Positions 45,731 through 55,734 are shown, counted from the first letter of the stretch. The stretch is 64,000 nucleotides of DNA from Holophagales bacterium (GCA_016719485.1 JADJZB010000020.1:124001-188000), one strand, 5' to 3'. Program-made: numbers and translations. Notes: generated from the letters alone by a model not told the origin.

Positions 45731-46312
45731 ATGCGTGCCGCCCGCCTCGCTCCCGTCCTGATGCTCCTCGCCCTCGTCTCCGCCTCCGGCGCCGCCGCGG
45801 CAGAGAAGCCGAAGCCGCGGATCGTCCTCGTCGAAGCCGATGGGAGCGAGGAAGAGCTGTCTGCCTTCGTCGCCCGTTTCGAGTCGGAGCTCTCGGACGG
45901 CGGAAAGGTGTCGTTCTCCGACGCGCGCCTTTCGGGAGCGACGCTCGGCGCGATGGTGGCAGAGCCCGACGGCGAGGCGGCGCGCGCGTTCCGGGCGGAG
46001 TGGCCCGGGGAGACGTGGCTCGCGATCTCCCTGTCTCAGTGCCGCGTCGAGGTGAGCCGGATGCACTACACCGACACGACGCCCGAGGGCTACCGCGTCG
46101 AGCGCGTCGTCCAGAACGTCCGGGTCGACTGCCCGACGTCGCTCCGCCTCGTCGACGCGGCGACGGGGAAGGAGGGGAAGCCCCTCGCCGTCACCGGCAC
46201 CGCGAACTACCGGCGAACGGAAGGTGAGGAAGAGGAGTCGTCGGAGCTCGAAGGGACGCGCGACGCGGCGGAGAAGGCGGCAAAGAAGCTCCCGGCTCTC
46301 CTGAAGAAGTGA
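45731..46312 (+). CDS. small exported protein of unknown function
   Basis: I do not recognise this 193-residue protein. It has a Sec signal peptide (LAPVLMLLALVSASGAAA) and a mature domain mixing beta strands with charged helices. Two cysteines (in LSQCRVEV and VDCPTSL) could form a disulfide, and there is a long acidic/lysine-rich tail (EGEEEESSELEGTRDAAEK). It is divergent from the TonB receptor with a 54-bp gap. Confidence 0.65.
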   Translation: MRAARLAPVLMLLALVSASGAAAAEKPKPRIVLVEADGSEEELSAFVARFESELSDGGKVSFSDARLSGATLGAMVAEPDGEAARAFRAEWPGETWLAISLSQCRVEVSRMHYTDTTPEGYRVERVVQNVRVDCPTSLRLVDAATGKEGKPLAVTGTANYRRTEGEEEESSELEGTRDAAEKAAKKLPALLKK

Positions 46313-46463
46313 CCGTCCGACGGCCCGGCGATCGCCGAGTGCGTTGACCCCCCGCCGGGGCGGGGGTCCTGAGACGACGTGTCGTACAAACGGTTTTCAC
46401 CTTTGCAGGACTATCCTTCCCTGTTCGGCCGCCCGGCACACGGCGGCCGCAAGGGAAGACCCC

Positions 46464-47393
46464 ATGCGCAACCTTCTCCTTCGAACCGTCCCGGTCCTCG
46501 TCTTCCTTCTCGCGCCCCGCGGCGCGTTCTCGCTCGACGTGGTGACGCTCCCGGCCGGAACCGGGGTCGCCGCGCTGGCGGTGGCGGCCGACGGGACCGC
46601 ATGGTTCTCGGCCCAGTTCTCGGGGGCCGTCGGGAGCGTGAGCCCTTCCGGGAGGATCGCCCTCTTCGAGTTCCCTTCGCGGGGCACGCAGCCCCTGGGG
46701 CTGGCCCTCCAGCCTGACGGCACCGCCTGGGCAGCCGACCTCGCCGGCGAGCGATTCGGACACGTTGGCCTCGACGGGACGCTGACCGAGATCGCGCTCG
46801 CCCGGCCGGGCGGCGAGCCGACCGGCCTGGCGGTGGCGGCCGACGGTGTCGTCTGGTTCACGCTCCCTGCGGTCGGCCGCGTGGGCCGACGCGCGCTGGA
46901 CGGGACGATCCGCGAGTTCGGCCTGCCGGAAGGAAGCGAGCCGACGGCCATCGCGGTGGCCCGGGACGGTGTGGCGTGGGTCGTGGAGCGTCGAGGGAAC
47001 CGCGTCGTGAGGATCGCTGCCGAGGGCGGGCTCTCCGCCTGGCCGATTCCGTCGCCCAACGCGCAGCCCGACGCCGTGGCGTTCGCGCCGGACGGGAGCC
47101 TCTGGATCGCCCTCCCGAACGTGAGCCGCGTTGCCCGGGTGACTCAGGACGGTGTCGTGAAGGAGTACGAAGTCCAGAACGCCCCTCTCGGCATCGCGGT
47201 GGCCGCGGACGGCGGCGTCTGGTTCGGGGCCGCAAGCGCCCGAAAGATCGGCCGGCTCGATCCGGCGACGGGCAAGGTCGGGTGGACGTCCCTGCCGGAA
47301 TCCCCCGTGGCCGTCGCCACGGGATCCGACGGCACCGTCTGGGTCGCCCTCGGCGCGGGCGACAAGCTCGCGAGGGTTCCGCCCGGGAGCTGA
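46464..47393 (+). CDS. exported beta-propeller, virginiamycin B lyase/SMP-30-like
   Basis: From ATG 46464 (AAGGGA upstream) the product is 309 residues with a signal peptide (LLRTVPVLVFLLAPRGAFS). It is made of about seven repeats of the form G-x-A-V-A-x-D-G-x-x-W-F (for example GLAVAADGVVWFTL, GIAVAADGGVWFGA), the blade pattern of Vgb/SMP-30-type six- or seven-bladed propellers. Without the lyase's catalytic neighbourhood the activity is uncertain; it may be an exported lactonase or a binding protein. Confidence 0.78.
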   Translation: MRNLLLRTVPVLVFLLAPRGAFSLDVVTLPAGTGVAALAVAADGTAWFSAQFSGAVGSVSPSGRIALFEFPSRGTQPLGLALQPDGTAWAADLAGERFGHVGLDGTLTEIALARPGGEPTGLAVAADGVVWFTLPAVGRVGRRALDGTIREFGLPEGSEPTAIAVARDGVAWVVERRGNRVVRIAAEGGLSAWPIPSPNAQPDAVAFAPDGSLWIALPNVSRVARVTQDGVVKEYEVQNAPLGIAVAADGGVWFGAASARKIGRLDPATGKVGWTSLPESPVAVATGSDGTVWVALGAGDKLARVPPGS

Positions 47394-47440
47394 ATCCAGG
47401 ACGGCGAGCTCGGGAGGGCTAAGGATTTTCGGCCAGACCC

Positions 47441-47485
47441 TTGACGACGGAGTTTCCGGGGACTAGATTACCTACCGGTCGGTAG
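47441..47485 (+). promoter_or_regulatory. sigma-70-type promoter with TetR operator
   Basis: TTGACG (47441-47446), a 17-nt spacer and TAGATT (47464-47469) form a well-spaced promoter. Immediately after it, CTACCGGTCGGTAG (47472-47485) is a 14-bp palindrome of the kind bound by TetR-family repressors, covering the expected transcription start. It should autoregulate the TetR gene and efflux operon that follow. Confidence 0.75.
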
Positions 47486-47530
47486 CTCCCATAAGGCACA
47501 AGGGGACGGCGATCCGGAGGTTCAGTCCAG

Positions 47531-48156
47531 ATGCTCGATCATGTAGGTGAAGTCTCTGTAAGACAGAGACTTATGGACTCAGCTGTCCTGCTCTTCACGA
47601 CCCGTGGCTACGCGGCGACTTCGGTCAGGGAGATCGTCGAAATGGCGGGAGTCACGAAGCCGGCCCTCTATTACCACTTCGAGAGCAAGGAAGGGATCTA
47701 CCTCGCGATTCTCGACGATCTCGTGAGGATTGCCGACGAAGGGATCGCCGCGAGCCGGGTCGCGACCGGCACGGCAAGGGAGCGTCTCGAGGGGTTCCTC
47801 CTCGGGATCTACGGCTCTTCGAGACGAAGAAGGCGTGGGTCCGGATGATCAACGCCGTCTTCTGGGGACCGGCCCAGGGGGTCCCGCCATTCGACTTCGA
47901 GACCTTCCACCAGAAGCTGATGGCCGTCATCTCGGAGATCGTCGGTGAAGGGATCGCCGCGGGCGAGCTCCGTGACGCGGATCCCGGCGACGTGACCCTC
48001 GCCCTGATGGGCGTCCTCTCCTTCAACATGGACCTCGACCTCGCGCACCCGGAGCTCGGCCTCGGCAGGGACGGTCTCCGCCGCGTGCTGGATCTGATCT
48101 TCTCGGGCCTCGCAGCGCCCGCCCGCATCCTCACGAACCAGGAGACTTTGCGATGA
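47531..48156 (+). CDS. TetR-family repressor of the efflux operon, one apparent frameshift
   Basis: The N-terminal part has a TetR helix-turn-helix (RQRLMDSAVLLFTTRGYAA, SVREIVEMAGVTKPALYYHF). The frame breaks near 47813: inserting one C at GGCTCTTCG restores GLFETKKAWVRMINAVFWGPAQ and a normal ligand-binding domain ending at 48156, about 209 residues in total. The shift is a single-base loss next to a C and looks like a sequencing artefact. GGAGG is 10 nt before the ATG. The stop overlaps the adaptor start (ATGA), so the repressor is the first gene of the operon it presumably controls. Confidence 0.85.
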
Positions 48157-49259
48157 ATCGCTCGCTCGCCGCCCTCCTTCCGGTCGCCCTCGTCCTCGCC
48201 CTCACTGGCTGCGGCAAGTCCGCCGACGGGAAGTCCGCGCCAGACGGGGGCCGGCCCCCCGTGGCCGTCGAGACGGCAAAGGCCACAGCATCCGAGCTCG
48301 AAGAGACCGTCGACGTCGTCGGCACCCTGACGGCCCGGAGCGAGGCCGACGTGAAGACCGAGTATTCCGGAACGGTCGTCGAGGTCTTCGTCACCCAGTG
48401 GGTCCGCGTGAAGGCGGGGACGCCTCTGGCGCGCCTCGATTCGAGCGAGATCGACGCGGCGGTCCAGGCGGCCCGCGCCACGGCGCTGCAGGCGGAGGTC
48501 GCCTCGAAGCGAGCGGCACGCGAGCTGGAGCGGACCGTGAAGCTGAAGGAGGCGGGCCTCGCGACGCAGCAGGGCCTCGACGAGGCCAGGTCGGTCGAGG
48601 AGGCTGCCCGGGCCGGCGCCGCCGCAGCAAAGGCGCAGCTCGCCATGGCCCAGACCCGCCTGGCGAAAGCCGTGGTCCGCGCCCCGATCGACGGCGTCGT
48701 CGCCCTCCGGAACGTGAACGTCGGCGACTACGTGGAGAACATGGGGAACCCGCCGCCGATGTTCCGGGTCGTCGACAACCGGGTGCTCGAGCTGACCGCG
48801 AACGTCCCGTCGGCCCGGATGTCCGCCCTGAAGGTGGGCCAGCCGTTCGCCTTCACGAGCGACGCCCTGCAGGGCCGGACGTTCTCGGGAAAGGTCTCGT
48901 TCATCAACCCCGCCGCCGACGAGGCGAGCCGGACGGTGAAGGTGAAGGCCGAGGTCCCGAACACGGACCAGGCGCTGAAGACGGGGCTCTTCGTGAAGGG
49001 ACGGATCGTCACGGGCACCCGGGCCGGCGTCCTCGTCGTTCCGCGGTCGGCGCTCGTCTCCTGGGACACCCTGACGGGGAAGGGCTCCGTCTTCGTCGTG
49101 GACGGGGGCGTCGCCAGGCGCGTCGACGTCGAGACGGGGGCGGCCCCCGGCGACCGCGTCGAGGTCGTGAAGGGGCTCGGGGCGGGGCAGGAGGTCGTGA
49201 CCCGCGGCGGCTTCAACCTCCGCGAGGGCGACAAGGTCCTCGTCTCGAAGGAGGCCTGA
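48153..49259 (+). CDS. RND efflux periplasmic adaptor (membrane fusion protein), lipoprotein
   Basis: The 368-residue protein has a lipoprotein signal with lipobox LTGC (Cys20), then the adaptor order of beta-barrel, lipoyl and alpha-hairpin segments (VVGTLTARSEADVKTEYSG, a hairpin rich in AARATALQAEVASKRAARELE, then APIDGVVALRNVNVGDYV). It bridges the inner-membrane RND pump and the outer-membrane channel. It is placed between the TetR gene and the RND gene, overlapping the former by ATGA and 3 bp from the latter's GTG. Confidence 0.92.
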   Translation: MNRSLAALLPVALVLALTGCGKSADGKSAPDGGRPPVAVETAKATASELEETVDVVGTLTARSEADVKTEYSGTVVEVFVTQWVRVKAGTPLARLDSSEIDAAVQAARATALQAEVASKRAARELERTVKLKEAGLATQQGLDEARSVEEAARAGAAAAKAQLAMAQTRLAKAVVRAPIDGVVALRNVNVGDYVENMGNPPPMFRVVDNRVLELTANVPSARMSALKVGQPFAFTSDALQGRTFSGKVSFINPAADEASRTVKVKAEVPNTDQALKTGLFVKGRIVTGTRAGVLVVPRSALVSWDTLTGKGSVFVVDGGVARRVDVETGAAPGDRVEVVKGLGAGQEVVTRGGFNLREGDKVLVSKEA

Positions 49260-49262
49260 GCC

Positions 49263-52200
49263 GTGTTCCTGTCCGACCTGTCCATCAAGAGGCCCGTCTT
49301 CGCGACGGTCCTCATGCTCACGCTCGTCACGCTCGGCGTCTTCTCGTACAGGCGCCTCGCGATCGACATGTTCCCCGACGTCGAGATCCCGGTCCTCTCC
49401 GTCATCACGCAGTTCCCGGGCGCCTCGCCCGAGACGGTCGAGCGCGAGGTGACGAAGAAGCTCGAGCAGGCGGTCAACCCGATCTCGGGCGTCAAGCACG
49501 TCTACTCGACGTCGCGCGAAGGGCTCTCCACCGTCATCGTCGAGTTCAACCTCGAGGTCAAGATCAACGACGCCGCGCAGGACGCGCGCTCGAAGATCTC
49601 GGCCATCCGCAACGACCTCCCCGCGGGGATCCAGGAGCCCGTCATCCAGAAGCTCGACATCGGCGGGATGGCGATCGTCTCCCTCGCGGTGCGCTCCGAC
49701 CAGATGACCCCCCGCGAGCTGACGACGCTCGTCGACCGGAAGGTCAAGCGGCGCATCGAGAACCTCCCCGGCGTCGGAAAGGTGGACCTCGTCGGCGAGA
49801 GCCAGCGCGAGGTCGCCGTCGAGCTCGACCCGTCGCGGCTCGACGCCCTCGGCCTCGGCGTCGACGAGGTGGTCGCCGGGCTCTCCGGCGAGAACGTGAA
49901 CACGCCCCTGGGCCGGCTCGACCGGGGCGGGCAGGAGATGCCGGTGCGCGTCTCGGGCAAGCCGAAGGAGGTCGCCGGCTTCCGGTCGATGGTCGTCGCG
50001 AGCCGCGGGGGCGTCCCCGTGACGCTCGGCGAGATCGCGGAGGTCAAGGACACGATCGAGGAACGGCGCAAGCTCGCCCTCGTGAACGGCGTCCCGGCCG
50101 TCGCGATCGACGTCTTCAAGCAGAGCAAGGCGAACACGGTCGGGGTCGTCGAGGCGGTGACGAAGGAGATCGAGAAGCTCCGGGGCGAGCTTCCGCCCTC
50201 CGTCGAGATCCAGCTCGTGCGGGACGGCTCCGTCATGATCAAGGAGTCCGTCCACGACGTGACGACCACCTGATCATCGGCGCGATCCTGACGGTCCTCA
50301 TCGTCTTCCTCTTCCTGAACTCCTGGCGCTCGACCGTCATCACGGGGCTGACGCTCCCCATCTCGGTCATCTCCTCGTTCATCGTCATGTACTTCCTCGG
50401 GATGACGCTGAACGTCATGACGCTCATGGCGCTCTCGCTCGCGATCGGCCTCCTCATCGACGACGCGATCGTCGTCCGGGAGAACATCGTGAGGCACCTC
50501 GAGGAAGGGCAGGACCACATGACGGCGGCCCGGGTCGGCACCGCCGAGATCGGCCTCGCCGTCCTCGCGACGACGCTCTCCATCGTCGCCGTCTTCGTCC
50601 CGGTCGCCTTCATGAAGGGGATCATGGGGCGCTTCTTCTTCCAGTTCGGGATCACGGTCGCCTTCGCGGTCCTCGTCTCCCTCTTCGTCTCCTTCACCCT
50701 CGACCCGATGCTCTCCTCGCGCTGGGTCGACCCCGACGTCGAGCGGATCGGCAACCGGCACGCCGTCGCGCGGGCCCTCGACCGCTTCAACGACTGGTTC
50801 GACCGGACGGCGGACGGTTACAAGGGGCTCATCGCCTGGGCGCTCGACCACCGGAAGTCGGTCCTCGCGTTCGCGACGGTCGCCTTCGTTGCGGGGATCG
50901 GGCTCTTCGGGACGCTGCAGTCGGAGTTCATGGCGAACCCCGACCAGGCCGAGTTCCAGGTCAAGTTCAAGACGGCGCCCGACGCCTCGTTCGACGAGAC
51001 GCGCGGGCGGATGGAGGCGGTCCTCGCCGAGCTGAAGAAGATGCCCGAGGTGCAGCACACGTACGCCTCGATCGGCGCCGGCGACATGGGGACCGTCCGC
51101 GACGCGCGCGTCTACGTGAAGCTCGTCGACAAGTCGGAGAGAAAGAAGCACGCGAGCGTCCTCGCCGCCGAAGCGCGCAAGCGGATCGCCTCTGTCGCCG
51201 GGATCATCCCGTCGGTCGAGATGCAGAGCGACGAGATGGCCGAGAAGCCGGTCATGGTCTCGATCCGCGGCGAGGAGATCCCGCTCCTGAAGAAGTACGC
51301 CGCCGAGCTGAAGAAGGCCGTCTACGGGATCCCCGGGATCGTCGACGTCGAGACGACGCTCGAGCTCGATCTCCCCGAGTATCGCGTCGTCGTCGACCGC
51401 GAGCGGGCGGCCGACGCCGGCCTCTCGACGCCGGCCATCGCCCGGACGATCGGCGCCCTCGTCGGCGGCCAGGCCGTCACGACCTACGAGGACGAGGAGG
51501 GCGAGGCCGTCGACGTCCGCGTCCGCCTCCCGCTCGAGATGCGGCGCGACATCGCCCAGATCGGGGACCTGCGCATCGCCGTCCCGCGCGGCAGCGGCGC
51601 GCCGGCGCTCGTGCCGCTCTCCGAGCTCGTGAAGCCGGAGCGGGCCACGACGCCGTCGGAGATCTCCCGGCGCGACCTCGCCCGCGAGGTCCTCATGACC
51701 GCGAATCTCGACGGCCTGCCGCTCGGCACGGCGGCGGAGAAGATCAAGGAAGCCGCCGCGAAGATCGACATGGCGCCGGGCTACCAGGTCTACTTCCCGG
51801 GCGAGGCCGAGCGGATGGAGGAGAGCTTCGGCTACATGGCCGAGGCGCTCCTCCTGGCCGTCGTCTTCGTCTACCTCATCCTCGCGGCCCAGTTCGAGTC
51901 GTTCATCGACCCGCTCTCGATCATGCTCTCGCTCCCCCTGTCGATCGTCGGCATGGCGGGAATGCTCGCCCTGACGGGCGACACGCTGAGCATCATGTCG
52001 CTCATCGGCCTCATCCTCCTGATGGGGCTCGTCACGAAGAACGCGATCCTCCTCGTCGACTACACGAAGGTCCTCCGCAAGGGCGGGATGGGGCGCCGCG
52101 AGGCGCTCATCACGGCGGGCCGCACCCGGCTCCGGCCGATCATGATGACGACGCTCGCGATGATCTTCGGCATGCTCCCGCTCGCCCTCGGGCTCGGCCA

Positions 52201-53713
52201 GGGGGCCGAGATGAGGGCGCCGCTCGGACGCGCCGTCATCGGCGGCCTCATCACCTCCACGGTCCTCACGCTCCTCGTCGTCCCGGTCGTCTACGCGCTC
52301 TTCGACGACTTCGCCGCGTGGATCCACCGCCGCTGGTCGAAGGCGAACGCCCTCGAGCAGGAGGCGCTCGGCCACACCGGGAAGGCGGCGGCGCACACGG
52401 CGGTCGGCGCGGTCGTGCTCTTCGCCCTCCTCCTCCCCGCGGCGGCGCTCGCGGTCGAGCCGCCGGCGGCTCCGACAGCCCCCGCGGCCTCCCCGCGCGT
52501 CCTGACGCTCGCCGACGCGGTGGCGATCGCCGCGGAGAAGAACCACGACGTCGAGAAGGCGCGCAGCTACCAGGACTGGGTGCGCGGCAAGTACGTGGAG
52601 GAGCGCGCCGCGGCGCTCCCGAACCTCTCGGCCGACGCGTCGTACGGGCGCTCCTGGGACGGGACGTTCGCGGCCCTCACGGGCGGGCTCTTCCCCTCCG
52701 GGCAGACGACGGGGGCGGCCGGCCTCGGCCTCACCCAGACCCTCTACGCCTGGGGGAAGGTGGGCGCCGCCGTCCGGGCGGCCAAGGACGGTATCGCCGC
52801 CGCGGAGGACCAGCTGAACCACTACAGGCAGGCGGCCATCCGGGACGTGACCGAGGCGTTCTACGACGTCCTCCTCGCGCGGCAGCTGGAGTCCATCGCG
52901 AAGGAGACCCTCAGGCAGCGCGAGAAGCAGCTCGCGGAGGCCGAGAAGAGGTACGCCCTCGGCACCGCGACCGACTACGACGTCCTCGCCGCGCGTGTCG
53001 CCCTCGACAACCAGCGGCCCGAGCTGATCCGGACCGCGAACCTCGTTCTCATCGCCCTCGACCGCCTCAAGCTCGTCCTGGCCGAGGAGAAGCTGGCCGT
53101 CGACGTCGAGGGGACGCTCGAGGCGGAAGCGGTCGACACGCCGACGTTCGACGAGGCCGTGCGGACGGCGCTCGAGCAGCGGCCCGACGTGAAGGGCCTC
53201 GCGCGTGCCGTCGGCATCTACCGCGAGTTCGTGAAGATCCGCAACGCCGACGACAAGCCCCGCCTCGACCTGCGGGCCAACGCCGGGTGGTCCTGGTACG
53301 ACGCCGGCTCCTTCAAGGCCGACGGGAAGGTCTGGGGGACGGGCGTCTACCTCTCGTTCCCCTTCTTCGACGGCCTCGCCACGCGTGGCCGGGTCGTCCA
53401 GGCGAAGAGCGACCTGACCCGCGCCGAGCTCGACCTCGCCAAGGCGCGCGACGGCCTTTACGTCGAGGTGCGCACGGCCCTCGACCAGGTGAAGGTCGCG
53501 TCCGGCATCGTGACGGCGCTCTCGGGAAACGTCTCGCAGGCCCGCCGCCTTCTCGAGATGTCCGAGAAGGGGAGCGAGCTCGGGGTGAAGACGAGGCTCG
53601 AGGTGGACGACGCGCTCGTCAACGCGCGGCAGGCCGAAGGGAACCTCGCCCGGGCGAAGCGGGACTACCTCGTCGCGCTCACGAACCTGAGGTACGTACA
53701 GGGAACGCTCTAA
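49263..53713 (+). CDS. RND pump fused in frame to a TolC-like channel, one apparent frameshift
   Basis: The N-terminal 336 residues are an HAE1-type RND pump (IKRPVFATVLMLTLVTLGV, FPGASPETVEREVTKKLEQAV). At 50271 a TGA stops the frame, but adding one C to ACCACCTGATC gives TLIIGAILTVLIVF and the rest of the pump through about residue 1040. The same frame then continues without a stop through a hydrophobic segment (VVLFALLLPAAALAV) into a TolC-like domain (LTLADAVAIAAEKNHDVEKA to LRYVQGTL). The corrected product would be about 1483 residues. The break is probably a sequencing error, whereas the fusion is supported by the lack of a stop or new ATG at the junction. Confidence 0.85.
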
Positions 53714-53716
53714 CAT
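53711..53716 (+). promoter_or_regulatory. -10-like TAACAT, near-leaderless start of DMT exporter
   Basis: TAACAT overlaps the TolC stop codon and ends 8 nt before the GTG at 53724. No Shine-Dalgarno is visible. Confidence 0.4.
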
Positions 53717-53723
53717 CGCCTCC

Positions 53724-54623
53724 GTGGCACCGCACGCGCCCGGGCGCCTCTCCGCCCTCCTCACCGCGGTCTTCGTCACCTTCCTCTGGTCGACGTCCTG
53801 GGTCCTCATCAAGGTCGGGCTCGCGGCGAGCCTTCCGCCCCTTCCCTTCGCCGGGCTCCGGTACGGCCTCGCGGCGCTCTGCCTCGCCCCGTTCGCGCTC
53901 GGCCCGGCGGAAGGACGACGGCGCCTGCGCGAGGCCCCGCGCGCGACGGTCGGCTGGCTGGTTCTCCTCGGGCTCGTCTACATCGCCGTGGCGCAGGGGG
54001 CCCAGTTCGCCGCCCTCGCGCTCCTCCCGGCGGCGACCGTCAGCATCTTCCTGGCGATGACGCCCGCCCTCGTGGCTCTGGCGAGCGCCCTCGCGCGGAG
54101 CGAGCCGCCGACGCCGCTTCAGGGGGCGGGCGTCGCGATGGCGGCCGCGGGCGCCGTCCTCTACTTCTGGCCCGGATCGCTCGCCGTTCCGGGTGCGGCG
54201 GGCGTCGCGGTCGCGCTCGTGGCGCTCTCGGCCAACGCCGCGGGGGCGCTCCTCGGTCGAAAGGTGAACCGCGAGTCGTCCCTGCCGCCTCTCTCCGTGA
54301 CGTTCGTGAGCCTGTCCGTGGGCGCCCTCGCCCTCCTCTCGGGGGGCGTCGCCCTCCAGGGTCTCCCGCCGCTCGACCTGCGTACGGCCGCCGTCGTCGC
54401 GTGGCTCGCGGTCGTGAACACCGCCGTCGCGTTCACGCTCTGGAACCGCTCGCTGAAGACCCTGACCGCGGTCGAGTCGAGCGTCGTGAACGGCCTGATG
54501 CTCCCGCAGATCGCGCTCCTGGCGGTCGCCTTCCTCGGTGAAGAGCTCGGATTTCGCGAGATCGCAGGCCTCCTGCTCGTGGGGGCCGGGACGCTCGTGG
54601 TCCAGCTGCCCAGGACGCGATGA
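53724..54623 (+). CDS. DMT-superfamily exporter (EamA domains)
   Basis: The 299-residue protein has ten predicted membrane helices in two EamA halves, beginning FVTFLWSTSWVLIKVGLA with the conserved LPPLPFAGLRYGLAAL, and the second half around ALSANAAGALLGRK. EamA proteins export amino acids, metabolites or drugs. The substrate is not predictable. It starts 11 nt after the RND-TolC stop and may be read from that operon as well as from its own short promoter. Confidence 0.88.
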   Translation: MAPHAPGRLSALLTAVFVTFLWSTSWVLIKVGLAASLPPLPFAGLRYGLAALCLAPFALGPAEGRRRLREAPRATVGWLVLLGLVYIAVAQGAQFAALALLPAATVSIFLAMTPALVALASALARSEPPTPLQGAGVAMAAAGAVLYFWPGSLAVPGAAGVAVALVALSANAAGALLGRKVNRESSLPPLSVTFVSLSVGALALLSGGVALQGLPPLDLRTAAVVAWLAVVNTAVAFTLWNRSLKTLTAVESSVVNGLMLPQIALLAVAFLGEELGFREIAGLLLVGAGTLVVQLPRTR

Positions 54624-54670
54624 GGGCCGGCCCCCCTCGCGGGACCGCGGACCGGCGAGAATGGACGCTC

Positions 54671-55186
54671 ATGAGACGCGGCCGTCACCCCCACCTCGAG
54701 GTCGACGCGCCGAAGGCGCCGCCGACGGAAGAAGAGATCGCCGCCATCGAGGGAGCGGTCGGCGAAAAGCTCCCTTCCGAGCTGGTCGACTTCCTGGCCG
54801 TCGCGAACGGCGGGAAGCTCGACTACATCTTCGAGCTCCCGACGGAATCCGGGCCGTTCTTGCTCTGCTTCTACTCGCTCTACTCGACCCGGCATCCGTA
54901 TCCCGGCCGGTCGCCCGGCGGACTGATCCTCCACGAGCTGGAGGTCGAACGGCGGCTCAAGGACCTGCGCCCCGGCCTCCTTCCGATCGCGGCCGACGGC
55001 GGGACCTCCGTCCTCTACGTCGATCTCGCTCCTGGGCGCTACGGGCGGATCGTCGCGTACGTCGAAGGGCTCCCGGACTGGGACGGAACGCCCGAAGGGT
55101 GCTTCGTCGACCTCGCCCCGAGCCTCGACGAGTACCTCTCGGCCCTCTACCTGAACACCGTCGAGGAATCGAAGCGGGGGGGCTGA
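54671..55186 (+). CDS. SMI1/KNR4-family (cell-wall/immunity-type) protein
   Basis: The 171-residue cytoplasmic protein has the SMI1/KNR4 pattern: a helix with PPTEEEIAAIEGAVGEKLPSELVDFLAVANGG, then YIFELPTE and a C-terminal YVEGLPDWDGTPEGCFVDLAPSLDEYL. In bacteria this family includes immunity proteins against toxins and undefined regulators. No toxin gene or secretion system is next to it, so its role is open. Its ATG is 48 bp after the DMT exporter stop. An earlier ATG at 54620 would overlap that gene. Confidence 0.75.
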   Translation: MRRGRHPHLEVDAPKAPPTEEEIAAIEGAVGEKLPSELVDFLAVANGGKLDYIFELPTESGPFLLCFYSLYSTRHPYPGRSPGGLILHELEVERRLKDLRPGLLPIAADGGTSVLYVDLAPGRYGRIVAYVEGLPDWDGTPEGCFVDLAPSLDEYLSALYLNTVEESKRGG

Positions 55187-55200
55187 TGGTTGAAGCCAGT

Positions 55201-55206
55201 TACGAT
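55201..55206 (+). promoter_or_regulatory. -10-like TACGAT, leaderless start
   Basis: TACGAT lies at -12 to -7 relative to the ATG at 55213, which argues for that start and for its own promoter rather than the ATG at 55186. Confidence 0.45.
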
Positions 55207-55212
55207 TCGCCC

Positions 55213-55692
55213 ATGGCGCGCTTCCTTCCGGCCTTCCTCGCCCTTGCGCTCGTCGCTTCGACCGCCATGTCCGAGCCACCAATCGGCCCGAAGCGGGTCC
55301 CGGCTCCAGCGGCGGTCGCAACGGAGGCGCGGACCCTCCTCGAGACGCAGGCCGCCGCCTGGAACCGGGGCGACCTCGACGCCTTCTGCGCCGTCTACGC
55401 CGACGACGCCCTCTTCCTGACGGCGTTCGGCCTGACGAAGGGTCGTGAGCAGGTCCTCGCGCGCTACAAGGCCCGTTACCCCGACGCGGCTGCGCGCGGG
55501 ATCCTCTCGTTCGAGGTGCTGTCGGTCGACGTTCTCGCACCCGTGCCCTCGAAGAAGCCGATCGACGCGATCGGCCTCGTCGCACGATGGAAGATCTCTC
55601 ACGCCGACAAGCCCGCGGCGGAGGGACTCACCCTCCTGAACCTGGTGAGGTTCAAGGGCGGCTGGCGCATCGTCCACGACGCGTCGATGTGA
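55213..55692 (+). CDS. exported NTF2-like (SnoaL/DUF4440-type) protein
   Basis: The 159-residue protein has a signal peptide (MARFLPAFLALALVAST) and a compact NTF2-like domain with AWNRGDLDAFCAVYADDALFL and LVRFKGGWRIVHDASM, as in DUF4440/SnoaL proteins. These fold into a cone that binds small ligands, occasionally with enzyme activity. ATG 55213 is chosen because a TACGAT hexamer sits at -12 and because it gives a clean signal peptide; a start at 55186 is also open and overlaps the SMI1 stop. Confidence 0.78.
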   Translation: MARFLPAFLALALVASTAMSEPPIGPKRVPAPAAVATEARTLLETQAAAWNRGDLDAFCAVYADDALFLTAFGLTKGREQVLARYKARYPDAAARGILSFEVLSVDVLAPVPSKKPIDAIGLVARWKISHADKPAAEGLTLLNLVRFKGGWRIVHDASM

Positions 55693-55734
55693 CGCCGCCG
55701 GGCGCGCGAGTGGCGCGCCCGGCGGGTCGGTGGC

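Noticed and set aside
45676..45731. Cobalamin riboswitch upstream of the BtuB-like receptor
   Set aside because: The gap to the divergent gene is only 54 bp and contains no B12-box; the space is too small.
46346..46368. G/C-rich hairpin after the exported protein at 45731
   Set aside because: Only a 7-bp perfect stem with misaligned inner pairs and no T-tract; too weak to list as a terminator.
50262..50280. Programmed -1 frameshift in the RND pump
   Set aside because: No slippery heptamer or clear downstream structure; a single missing C explains it and matches other indels in the window.
54671..55186. Toxin-immunity pair around the SMI1-like gene
   Set aside because: No polymorphic toxin, secretion marker or toxin domain occurs on either side; family membership alone is not enough.
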